Source: Luidia sarsii (Eukaryota > Echinodermata > Asteroidea > Paxillosida > Luidiidae). From it: 64,000 bases of DNA. Each line of letters starts with the position of its first letter. The first letter of the stretch is position 1. The DNA is taken from positions 4,010,214 through 4,074,213 of the forward strand of contig OX465117.1 in NCBI GenBank assembly GCA_949987565.1, read 5' to 3'. Of this stretch, positions 33,399-44,001 are shown one piece after another. A program made the position numbers and the translations under genes. Below the pieces are notes generated by a model that ran no database searches, was not told the DNA's origin, and saw only the letters and a list, made by a program, of their open reading frames with translations.

Positions 33399-34611
33399 AC
33401 TGGAAAAAGTTGCTCCATTAGTAGTTGGGATCAGGAAGGGTGAGGGGAGGGAGGGGGTGAGGGTTGAATCAAGGTATTGAGAAGAAGCCTAAACATAGGC
33501 CTAATATCTTGTCCCTAACTCCCTATGGTACATCAGCAATGATTTCCATAAAGCTTGATGGTGCGGCATGTAAGAGTGCTGTTCAAACGATCATTCCACA
33601 TGCTACTATGAATAATAAGATGGTAGTCCCACTTGCCATATTCAAAGATCCATTGAAGTGCAGATGTCTGCCATAGTGTGAAAGGTTTCTGTTGGTCAAA
33701 CAGGATTACCAACCGCATCATTCAGGTCATGGTTGGCACATTGGACTGATATTCCAATTGGAGACCACATCAATGGTCCTCTTGACTTGGTTTGGGTCAA
33801 TGTGACTTTACGTCCAACCCTTACTGGTGTGTTGGAATGGTACCGATTTCAACTCTTAAATGCCAATATGCTATCCTGTTTCTGTAGATGCCAGTGTAAG
33901 AGACAATCAATTTACTGTACATTGAAAGCAATTCAGTCAGTTTCCTTCTCTGTGATTATTTGGACATTTAGTTGAAAAAGCTGGATTCATTTTGTTTTGT
34001 CCTCGGACTGCCGTAGCCAGGTTTCCAATGAATTTGTGTGTGCATCTGAATGACAATTTCATGTGATCCCTGGAGATATAAAGCAGTTAATGGGACAAAT
34101 GGGTAAATACCACTGACTGGCACCATCCCAACCCAAAACAGATTTGCTTTGGAAAAGTTAATACAAAAGGAGTGGGTAGCTAAGGTGATAGAGCACTTGT
34201 ATGATCAGTCATAGGCCTGTGGTAAATTCTTGGTCCAGTTATTTTGTTTTAATAATTATATTAATATTTAAATTACTCCATTCAATGCCAGCTTTTTGAC
34301 ATCATCCATTGCACGATCCCTGTTTGAGTGGCTAGAAATTTGAACAACAACAGTGTGATTTCTGTGGCAACATATTGTACCTGTATATATGCCTTCTGTT
34401 ATAGGTATAATTTTATATGACATAATGATATACATGTATATTTATATAAATAAGCCTCTTTATTCTGTACTAAACCTCCTTTCCTCAAAGAAAAGTGGAT
34501 TGCTGAAAATAAAACAAAAGTAAAGACTATCTTAAAAAGTAACACAAAAGCCAAATAGATAAGTGAAACCTAATTTGGAACTTTTAAACAATCTGGAAAG
34601 ATTGCAAAGGA
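33399..34611. other. VPS26C 3' flank with repeats
   Basis: Probable 3' untranslated sequence followed by the second copy of the dispersed repeat (33670-34090) and SINE-like sequence (34170-34235, GGTAGCTAAGGTGATAGAGC). AATAAA at 34508-34513 is one possible poly(A) signal; the true 3' end cannot be fixed from sequence alone. Confidence 0.5.
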
Positions 34612-35475
34612 CATGTCTGGTCCATGACATGTCTGGTCCAGGACATGTCTGGTCCATGACATGTCTGGTCCAGGACATGTCTGGTCCAGGACCTGTCTGG
34701 TCCAGGACCTGTCTGGTCCAGGACCTGTCTGGTCCAGGACATGTCTGGTCCAGGACATGTCTGGTCCAGGACATGTCAGGTCCATGACATGTCTGGTCCA
34801 TGACATGTCTGGTCCAGGACATGTCTGGTCCAGGACATGTCTGGTCCAGGACCTGTCTGGTCCAGGACATGTCTGGTCCAGGACATGTCTGGTCCAGGAC
34901 ATGTCTGGTCCAGGACATGTCAGGTCCATGACATGTCTGGTCCATGACATGTCTGGTCCATGACATGTCTGGTCCAGGACCTGTCTGGTCCAGGACATGT
35001 CTGGTCCAGGACATGTCTTGTCCAGGACATGTCTGGTCCAGGACATGTCTGGTCCAGGACATGTCTGGTCCAGGACCCGTCTGGTCCAGGACCCGTCTGG
35101 TCCAGGACCCGTCTTGTCCAGGACATGTCTGGTCCAGGACATGTCTGGTCCAGGACCAGTCTGGTCCAGGACCAGTCTGGTCCAGGACCAGTCTGGTCCA
35201 GGACATGTCTGGTCCAGGACATGTCAGGTCCATGACATGTCTGGTCCAGGACATGTCTGGTCCAGGACATGTCTGGTCCAGGACATGTCAGGTCCATGAC
35301 ATGTCTGGTCCATGACATGTCTGGTCCATGACATGTCTGGTCCATGACATGTCTGGTCCATGACATGTCTGGTCCAGGACATGTCTGGTCCAGGACATGT
35401 CTGGTCCAGGACATGTCTGGTCCAGGACATGTCTGGTCTAGGACATGTCTGGTCTAGGACCTGTCTGGTCCAGCC
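34612..35475. repeat. 16-bp minisatellite GGACATGTCTGGTCCA, about 54 copies
   Basis: 864 bp of a 16-bp unit with variants at the centre (GGACATGTCT, GGACCTGTCT, GGACCCGTCT, GGACCAGTCT) and at the spacer (GGTCCA, GGTCCAT, GGTCTA). All frames on both strands remain open for long distances, producing spurious frames of up to 240 codons. The commonest version carries GGACATGTCT, which fits the p53-family half-site RRRCWWGYYY. The array is bracketed by inverted SINE-tail sequences (AGATTGCAAAGGA and TCCTTTGCCATCTTTC). Confidence 0.96.
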
Positions 35476-36149
35476 AGTTTCCTTTGCCATCTTTCAAAAT
35501 TGTAATACAAGTGTGTTACAAACTGCTCACTGACTTAAAGGACAACATGCAAATCTACAAATGAAAGTCAAGGGCCTTACATTTTGATCTTAGCACAACC
35601 TTGAAAGCAGCAATTTCAGGACTTTTAAACAAATATTTGTTGCTGAAAAGATGCTACATGTATGTACATTGTCAGATGTATTTCCTCACATCAGATGTGA
35701 TTCAAAGGAGAAGGACTCCTTTGTATCAGGAACCTGGTCAAATTAGATCTTTAAGTTATCTTGTTTAATCCAAGTTAGCCAATGTAATGTGTGTTTGTTA
35801 TGTGAAGTCATTTTGGTCCCAAACGCATTTAATTCCTAATTATTCGTTGCAACTTACCTTGTCTGTTGGGGCAGGGCCTCAGCGGGATGAGTACGAGAAT
35901 GGTGAGAAACATACATCCATACAGGAAAGGATGTTATTTCAGCAAGATTCTACCTGAAACTGTTTTCGTCTTGCTTCCTGCCCTCAGCACGATAAGCTGA
36001 AAATATATCTGGCTTGATTACCCTTGGAGGTTGAGTTAGGATCTTGTAGAAAGTTAGACTTTAACTTGGAAAACGTGTGTACAATACACCTCTTTTTAAT
36101 CCAAAAGTTCCAAACCTGACAATTTTACTGTGACTCATTAATGTGGAAA
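35476..36149. other. Intergenic, hairpin-repeat relic only
   Basis: 35515-35610 is a degraded arm of the GAAAC hairpin family (ACAAACTGCTCACTGACTTA, GGGCCTTACATTTTGATCTT). Nothing else recognised. Confidence 0.5.
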
Positions 36150-36260
36150 GGTTGCATTGGCATCATGTAAGTCATCTCTTTTTGGATGGAATGTGGCTCT
36201 GAAAAGAGCCGGAAACTCGACGTTTCGGGCAGTGTGTACTCTGCCCGTCGCCAGGAGAAT
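36150..36260 (-). repeat. PLE-type terminus with the best histone-like stem-loop
   Basis: On the minus strand: CTC, CTGGCGA (36254-36248, one change from CUGANGA), C, GGGCAG-AGTACACA-CTGCCC, GAAAC, GTC, GAG (36216). Then GGCTCTTTTCAGAGCC (36210-36195), then AAAAAGAGA 11 nt later. The stem II hairpin is a perfect 6 bp, and GTC is the usual hammerhead cleavage triplet. Confidence 0.75.
36195..36210 (-). terminator. Consensus histone mRNA 3' stem-loop
   Basis: GGCTCTTTTCAGAGCC on the minus strand is identical to the canonical metazoan histone stem-loop, followed by ACA and a purine-rich AAAAAGAGA. No histone gene is seen upstream on that strand; the upstream sequence is PLE-type terminus. Confidence 0.7.
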
Positions 36261-36884
36261 GCAGGATTCCAACCATCATTGATATCTATATGCTGTGTTG
36301 GAGCATGAAGGATCGTCTGAGATTGTCTTCGATGACTTCGATTTGACGTATATAGGAGCACCTTTTTGTTTAATGTTCGGCGACATGCTGAGGTGCTTGC
36401 CGAACATTGTCAAATGCAGACAAGATCACTGACATCCAATCTGCACTGGATATTTGTTCGTTATTGAGAACATTATGATGGTTCCTACAGTATGATGGCT
36501 CATGTCTTTTCTTTTATGAGTGCTAGCCTATGCATTCCAAACATTCTTATCAACCCCAATAGGCCTATTTTCCTTACATGATAATAATTAAAATCTCAGA
36601 AATTTCGAGGTCTGACGTTTTGACCCTAGGTGGACCCTAGGCAGAATTATACCCGAAGTTCTATCATGCCAATTTTCTCCTAATATTCTGCCTTTGAGAG
36701 AGGTCTTATTTGGGTTGAAATCCCTTGGTGACCGACACATGTACTGCTCAAGGCATTGACATCCAAGGCCTGCCCTATAGCAATAGTTCCTGTCTGTCTG
36801 TCTTCTCGACGGACGGGTATGTTGGGCCGATTTTGTAGTCGGGGGATTTGGTTCTTGGTGCTCTGCATGTCAGATTATAGGCCG

Positions 36885-37115
36885 TTTACGAAATGAAGGC
36901 TTAGGCTTGGGCTTAGGCTTCGGTTGTATTTCTCTTACCCGTTGCAATGTTACAGGCATCTAGAAACAAGCGTTTGGCCCCTGTTTCTTGGTGTTTACTC
37001 TGTACTTATCAAGACAAAAAAAGCAAGGCAATAAAACACAACCGTTTTGTTAGACGGAGACGAAGCCAGAGCCCTGAGCCTGATCCATGGATTCGTAAAG
37101 GGCATAGTGTCGCAA
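36885..37115 (+). repeat. Dispersed GGCTTAGGC-type repeat
   Basis: Matches 60877-61068 in order: GGCTTAGGCT(T/C)GGGC, CTCTTACCCGT, GGCAT(C/A)TAGA, CTCTGTACTTATCAAG, CCTGATCCATGGATTCGTAA. A third copy is inverted at 19330-19660. Confidence 0.65.
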
Positions 37116-37574
37116 TTCGAAGTGCATGTCTTGGTTCCGTGTAGGCCTACGGCTACCTCTTTGCCACAAGTTCTCGTGATCAGTCCCGCGGCTGGATCAC
37201 GCAGAGGGGAGAACGACTGAGTGGGTGAGGTTGACAATCTCTTTTGAAGTCTCTTTCCGAGACGCCCATAGGAGTCGCCTGTGCAGGCGCTAATAAATCA
37301 GAGTCGCAGAACGAACGGTAATTGCGTTTGGTTCGTACGTGAGAGTGAGAGAGCGAGGGTGATTTCTGCTCTTCTGCGGTGTCTGGGGGTATATCTCCCA
37401 AACGGAGTACGTCCCAGGTCTTCCCGGTAGCCGCTCATCGGGGAGGCTTAATCCCGGCAACGCGCCACCGGCGGCTGCTTTCGACAGCGGGGTAAGGGCC
37501 GACGGTACGCTACAATATTTCATTTTAAATATCCATTTAATCGTGTGTATTAATTACTCGCGTATATTTTTAAT

Positions 37575-38329
37575 AAAAAAATAGTGGTGATGGTGTACGT
37601 CAAGTGTGATAAATTGCCGTCAAAAATGGTATTGATCCCCCTTTTTGAATTTCGCAGCAACTTCAAATGATGGCGCTGATCATGACGTTATCAAAGGCAC
37701 AGAAATCAAGAAAAAACATCTCGATAGTCCGGTTCCGCACATGACGTATTATAGGTACGAGACTGATTTGCACACACGGTATGGCCGTGCCACACTATTA
37801 TGTGGCATAGTAAAGTTGCTTTACAGCCAATCGTCAATGCACGACGGCTCGAAGTGGTCGCTTCACAGGGCCTCAAACTCACTGGGACCAGACCACTTTG
37901 CTCTGGTAACCTCGAATTTGGCTGTTTAGATCTTCCGAGTTGTACGTTCAACTGGAAAGAGACGAAGGCTTACTCTATCCTTGGAGGTTTTGCTACATCC
38001 AGCAGCCACACACCTTGTCGGCATGGCCAGGCATGGGGATTATTATGTTTCTCACAGATAACGTAAGGAAACTCACTGACGCGTGCTTGAATGCCGTGCC
38101 CCCCCCCCCCCCCGCAGCGAGGTTTCTGCCTTGATTTACGTCATACCCCGCGAAGTTTTATGTTAATGAAGCTTCCCTTCGTGGGGCGGAGTCGTTAAAA
38201 AAACATGTTCACAAATCATTTACCCCGATTTATTCCAGTAAGTAAACACTGCCACACACACAATGTTGTTCAGAACATCACACCTTATTGATTTAAAAAA
38301 TGCAATCGAAATTTTATTTCATGCTCCCT
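37575..38329 (-). mobile_element. Repeat element, copy 1 of an inverted pair
   Basis: Reverse-complement relative of 42909-43490; shared words include CCCCGATTTATTCCAGTAA, GTTCAGAACATCACAC, GGATGTAGCAAAA and AATTCAAAAAGGGGGATCAA. It ends with CTCCCT directly before the TTAA at 38330-38333. Contains a C14 run (38101-38114). No coding function recognised. Confidence 0.7.
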
Positions 38330-39747
38330 TTAAAGAGGCAGTGTCGTCAGTATATTTTACCATTTTTCAAATAGCGCCCTCCTGTGATCTCAATGCATTT
38401 AAGTAGGAACCCCCACTGCGTTCCTGATAAGAAGTCTGGCCAGCATGGCCTTGGGGTTTTCTGGTACTGGGCTAAAACAAACAACTGAAACCACTATTAT
38501 ATAACCAACTTTCTCTTCCCTGCTGCTGGCTTTATATCATTATCAGTACAGTCAGTGCACTGTACATGCTTGTTTCATGGAGCTAAAGCAGTATGGGTAT
38601 CTTCATGCCTGTACTGTCTGCAGCTTCTGCAGTACAACTTCAAGTAAAATTGGTATTCCTCCATGCTTGAACGTACATTTACACACATAAAAAAGTCTCA
38701 CTTGTCATCAAAATCGATGGACATGGGCCTCTAATAGCTATGTATTTTTTCTTAGCTCTACTGAGTATGTATGGTTGGACTCTTCGTGCTTAGAAAACTG
38801 GCAGTGTCGGATTGTCTAAACATGGGGCATGTCTAAAGTTGCAAATGTGCCAAGTAACACTGCACTAATGCATGTTCCTGTGGCACCAAGAAACGCCTGT
38901 GCTACAACAGAAATCTTGTTTGAAATACGTTTTTGGATAAGTCAGCTGACAGAAACGCAAATAAAATGATAAGAAGTAAAAACACAATTTATTCAAGCTG
39001 AACAACACATACCCCCAACTTTCACTCGGATTCTGAGTAAACAATATGTGGGCATCCATAACTTGAATAAATGATATACAAAATACGTGAGAAATAGAAG
39101 TGAACACGAGGATTGCACTTTTAGACACTAAACCCCCAAAATGTCGCTAATTTCTTTTCCAACGCTATCTTCGCTCTTCTATCAATTTTTGCATGGACGG
39201 TGCTGCGTTTGCAGCAATTGTTTTAGAAATTCTACGGGGATCATCTGCCGACATATTTGTGCTGCGACAGATGTCCGAATGCCGTTTCTCTCATGTCAAA
39301 AATGTTTTCCATTAGTTCTTGGATGTATATTGGTATATGACATATGTCTTGGGTACAAGCTTCAGCTGCGCTGTCCACTTCTTGGAGCGCTTAATTTGAG
39401 TACCTCTTCACATAATATGATATTATTTGTAAAACTGGAACCAAAATCAGTGTGCGTGCACCATAACAGTTTCTACATACAGATAATACTTTTTTTTAAT
39501 AAGGTTGTGATGATTCTGCACCTGCAGCATTGCTGATACTGAATACCGCATGTATTTGCATAGTATTTGCCGCAATGGAGTTTGCGAGACTTGTATCCCA
39601 TGAAGCTGCAAAGTGAAGGTTATGCAGTTGCAACCTCAGTCCTTCGAAATCCGCCACTGCCTCCATGTATACAATCTTTCAAAATTCTAAAATGTGTACA
39701 TGTTTGGGTATCTGGTAAAAAAGCTGTCCTAGACTACAAGTTATCCT

Positions 39748-40080
39748 TGGTATGAATTGCCCTCAGATTTGACTAAAGTATTAGCTGGGGGTAAATTTCA
39801 GGGTACGAGTTGTCCTTGGTATATGAATCGCCCTCAGATTTGGCTAGAGTTAGCTGGGGGGAAATTTCAGGGTACAAATTGTCCTTGGTATGAATCGCCC
39901 TCAGATTTGACTAGAGTTAGCTTGGGGGCCAAACTTTCAGGGTACAAGTTGTCCTGGGTTTGAATCGCCCTCAGATTTGACTAGAGTTAGTTGGGGGTAA
40001 ATTTCAGGGTACAAGTTGTCCAGTGGGTATGAATCGCCCTCAGATTTGACTAGAGTTAGCTGGGGGTAGTAAATGTTGGG
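39748..40080. repeat. ~69-bp minisatellite, five units
   Basis: CCTCAGATTT starts at about 39761, 39832, 39899, 39969 and 40038 (periods 67-71 bp), with GAGTTAGCTGGGGG and TTTCAGGGTACAA in each unit. Confidence 0.9.
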
Positions 40081-41818
40081 ATATGAGTTTACCAGGTTGA
40101 CCAAATGGAGAAATGATTTCCCCCATGAATTTCCCCATGAATTTCCATAAACTAAGTATACACATGTATAAGATTTCAACATTTTAAACCTCATCTTATC
40201 GTATGCTACATTATACTACAGGGTTGAATAGGCCCTGTCTGTATCGTTTGTTCTGGGCAGCTCAGACGATAAACCAAGGCGACTCCCGACTGCCGAGACC
40301 GCTGGTTTCACTTTTTTGCAAACTTTGATGACCCGAAGTCATTGCCAATGATCGACCCTCAGCCATTTTTATAGAGCTGGATATTTTTCAGGAAAAAGCC
40401 TATCAATTCTGGAGTCCAGTGTAAGTTTCTTGGAATCAGAATCAAAAGTTATTATGATTGCGTAGGGTTTGAAGACAATTAAAGCTGAGAAAAATGAAGA
40501 TAGGCACTATAACAACAACTATAGGTTTGAACATGATGTAACTCGTGTAAGCCCCAAATTCTGTAGTATAAGTAGGTCTTCATTTTCTCCGGTCACTCTT
40601 CACACAACAGATCGAGTTCGATCCCTCTTGTCCAATGTCCATTTCCCAAGAAGTCCAGTATAGTGATCAACTCCTCTGAAATCAATTGTGTAGGTCATCA
40701 CCCGCTTGGCGAGGTATTGCTCACTATTTCAAGTGTGTCTAGTAGAAAGGCATGCCCTTATTCTGAAAACCACCTATATACGTCATCAATATACTTTATT
40801 CCAGCCCCCATAACACATCTACAAAACATATCCCTTCTTCTGCAATTGTGTTCACTTTTAATCAATCTTTGTGTCCGGAGTCTGTTCTTCGTCTGCATTC
40901 ATATATTTGTGCCACACTACCGAGTAGCACACAGGACCTAGGACTAGGAGGACTCAGACACCCTAGCACAATCCAAGTGTACACTAGTAGTATTGTAGAG
41001 TTCCCAGTTCCGTCGGTAAAGAGCAGGGCGCACATTATGTCCAAGTCCTCTTGTTTTCCCTCTCCTGTATTTTTGGTTGTTTTATTCTGTTCGAGTTTTG
41101 ATTTCTTGTATTGCTTTTGATTGACTTCTGTTGACGCTGTGTATTTTGGTTGATTTTGTTGTTGGGTTTTTGTTTTTTGGTTTTATTTCCAAATTTTGGC
41201 TATTGTACTAACAGTGTCTTAGCCTTTATTTCCAAGGTTTCGTGGGTAATTTATTTGTCCAGAGATTTTTTTTAGAGCGAATCCAGGTTAAATTGGCCTA
41301 CAACTACAAGTACATGTATATGCATTTTTTCCGTGAACTAACTTTGATTTACTCTCAAAGAGTCTCATTGGATGTCATAAGTATTTCATAAAAGAATATA
41401 TTAGTAGGGAATCCAGAAATTTGGTCAGGACCATCAGATTTCCCCACGGTATAGTAATGTTTTACACAAAAAACAGTGTTACTGTCACCATACTGATTGC
41501 TCTTGTAGGCCTACACATTATTTTATAATAATGTAATAATTATTACATGATGTACTCTGTACATGATGTAACAAGTTTATTTCATTTAACCAATATATAT
41601 TATTCTGTAACAATTCTTGCACAAGAAGGATACTGGATAGGTATCCAGCATTCATGCATGCACCAGTGCTCTATGCTCCTGTGACAGCTATACATGTACA
41701 GTGCATGTACTGTGTAGTACTGTACTATGTGTATTGCAATGATTGCACACAGTTCACCATGCGGTTCGACCATCGGCCAAGGAGGGATACCTCCTTGGTT
41801 CTACCATGGAGGGTTCTA

Positions 41819-41852
41819 CCATGGAGGAATAAGCCCCCTTATTCCTCCATGG
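41819..41852. other. Perfect 15-bp stem hairpin
   Basis: CCATGGAGGAATAAG, loop CCCC, CTTATTCCTCCATGG. Further CCATGGAGG words occur just upstream (41805-41815). The function is unknown. Confidence 0.85.
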
Positions 41853-42064
41853 TTCTACCAAGGTCCTTGGTGGGCTCTGGACAGGTGTTCAGGGAAAGTG
41901 TCATGTTTCAACTCATGGCTCCACTAGTAGTGGTAGCAATGCCCCAGGGAACCATTTAGGACTGAACCAGGCACTGTCTGTACTCTGTGGTAATTGCCTT
42001 ATCTTGTCATCGATCACATAAACAACAGTGGGGGTCTATTGCTGTGTCCTCATGAGGCTAGTGC

Positions 42065-42100
42065 CAAAGATACTAGAGAGGCCCCTCTCTAGTATCTTTG
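42065..42100. other. Perfect 16-bp stem hairpin at the piggyBac-like right end
   Basis: CAAAGATACTAGAGAG, loop GCCC, CTCTCTAGTATCTTTG; flanking CTAGTGCC words are direct and not inverted. Lies 52 bp inside the right terminus at 42152. Confidence 0.85.
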
Positions 42101-42908
42101 CTAGTGCCTACGAGTGCATTAGGAAGCAAACCAGCACGACGACACTGCCTCTTTAATTCCATAATATCTCTGGACTTTGTTCTTGTCAACAATTGGTATA
42201 AAATCACATTGCTGATTGCTTTGTCTTGTCCAATCTCAGCGTCACAAAGTGTTTCATTCCCACGAGTTTCTCCAACTCTTTTGCTTGTGTTATGATTCAG
42301 CTTTTTCAGCTAAAATATCATTAGTCCATAATTATAAGGTTGTGTGATCTAGGTTTCGCTAACATTTGCCACTGACAGTATTGTTGTTACTATTTGCATA
42401 GCGGCGGACGTTGAGGCGATCAGTCGCGATTCTGGTGGATCGGAGGACGAGGTAAGAGCGGGAGCTATTACAGCGTACGTTACAGGTGGCCACTTTCCCC
42501 TTTCTTGCCCCATCCAACCACCCCCTTTTCAGACGCAGCGTTTGGGCTCGGGTTTCTACTCTCAAATTTTTTCGCCCATATCTCATACTTGTAGAAGTCT
42601 GAGCCCGAGAAGAACGCCGTAGTGCAAATAGGAACAACTCAAACAATGGTTATGATCGCCCAAACGCACCTTGAATGAAATTCAAATGAACGTCCTGGGT
42701 GTTAACACTAAGTGTAACTGTGTGCGTATCGTTGTACACATGTACACATGGCTATACAGAAATAGAAAGAATATACAAAGTGCGCACCATTTGCTACTCT
42801 CCAGATAACCCATGCGGTAATTTGTCCTCGGGTAAAGACGCACATGCACCTTATTATTATGTACATGTACTGTTTTGTGGCTGCATTGTGGTGATATGAT
42901 GTGTTTAA

Positions 42909-43490
42909 AGGGAACATGAAAAAAAATTCGGTTGCATTTTTGGTTCTTAAATCAATAAGTGTGATGTTCTGAACAATATTATGCTTGTGGTTGTCTTTAT
43001 TTACTGGAATAAATCGGGGGAAATTGTGTGTTCAAACGACTCCGCCCCACTAAGGAAAGCTTCATTAACATAAAACTTCGCGAGGGTATGATGCAAATCA
43101 AGGCAGAGATCGGCATTCACGTTTGCGTCACAGTGAGTTTCCTTTACGTTATTGGTGAGAAATATCCCCATCCCTGCTGGATGTAGCAAAACGTCCATGC
43201 ATGGATGCAGTAAGCCTGGAGCAAAGTGCCTGGTCCCAGCGAGTTTTCGGACCTCATTCTGTACCGACCACTTCGAGCCGCATAAATTCGACGCGGCCGT
43301 ACCGTGTGCGAATTTGTCTCGTACCCAGACGTCATGGGAGGGACCCGACAATTGAGAAGTTTTGCTGGATTTCTCTTTATTTACGTCATAAACAGCGCCC
43401 CGTTTTGAGTTGCCGCGAAATTCAAAAAGGGGGATCAATTAATCTGGACGGCAAGTTACCACACTTAACGTATACCTATAACCAGTAATT
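42909..43490 (+). mobile_element. Repeat element, copy 2 of an inverted pair
   Basis: Preceded by TTAA (42905-42908) and starting AGGGAACATGAAAA. Similar to the reverse complement of 37575-38329 throughout. The similarity continues past 43442, so the TTAA at 43439 is not the end. The right boundary is unclear. Confidence 0.65.
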
Positions 43491-43579
43491 CTTTAAAATT
43501 ACGTTTAATAGCCTACACAGTACACAACAATAAATGAAATACGATATGAACATTTTACGCTGCAGGTTGCTTTAATTAA

Positions 43580-43997
43580 AGGAGAATGCAACCCAAGAAA
43601 TAAAGTTTGCTTATCCGATTGGGTGTTAAAAACAACCTACAATTACGTGATGTCACGACGGAATGACGGCAACCCATAGAGCTCCATTCAGTCACCAAGG
43701 GAATCTCCACTGATTTCTCCGAAACTACCCACTCAACGTTCCGACAAAAATATATTTTGTTGCTGGTATCTAGACAAACATTCTGTGTGAGTTTCACTTC
43801 TGAACTTTATCTGGTTTTAGATAATAAATGTCGTCACATTCCCGCAATCAGCGGCGGCTTTTTCAAAAAGATGGCTACAATTCCACGAATTTTCTCTCTT
43901 TATGAGTACCTCATATAATATATAGACATAGGTAATTATAGGTTGTTTTAACACCCTATCAGATAAGCAAACCTTATTTCATGGGTTGCATTCCCCT
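43580..43997. mobile_element. piggyBac-like MITE, 418 bp, TTAA flanks
   Basis: Left AGGAGAATGCAACCC and right GGGTTGCATTCCCCT form inverted ends that extend inward (AAATAAAGTTTGCTTATC and its counterpart, then GGGTGTTAAAACAACC). TTAA is present at 43576-43579 and 43998-44001. Confidence 0.88.
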
Positions 43998-44001
43998 TTA
44001 A

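Larger units (their letters stand above)
38334..42152. mobile_element. piggyBac-like element flanked by TTAA
   Basis: Starts AGAGGCAGTGTCGTC and ends with the exact complement GACGACACTGCCTCT; both sides are TTAA (38330-38333 and 42153-42156), the piggyBac target duplication. No intact transposase frame was recognised; scattered short frames exist on both strands. Contains a ~69-bp minisatellite (39748-40080) and two strong hairpins (41819-41852 and 42065-42100). Confidence 0.75.

Noticed and set aside
34612..35475. CRISPR-like regular repeats
   Set aside because: There are no unique spacers; it is a pure tandem array in a eukaryotic genome. The same holds for 20627-21293 and 62608-62945.
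34532..35490. Many open frames of up to 240 codons on both strands
   Set aside because: Produced by the 16-bp minisatellite; no start context, splice context or homology.
36885..37115. Telomere-like TTAGGC repeats
   Set aside because: The GCTTAGGC words are few and imperfect and occur as part of a dispersed repeat with copies at 60877 and 19330.
40740..40800. A reverse-transcriptase-like YIDDVYRWFSE on the minus strand
   Set aside because: Only this short stretch looks like an RT active site; a stop follows and no other RT block could be recognised around it.
42402..42451. Small acidic exon (ADVEAISRDSGGSEDE) with a GTAAGA donor on +
   Set aside because: Only 50 bp, no homology and no partner exon; chance splice sites are equally likely.
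42359..42646. 95-codon basic minus-strand frame
   Set aside because: No recognisable domain, conservation unknown, and overlaps other frames; not supported as a gene.
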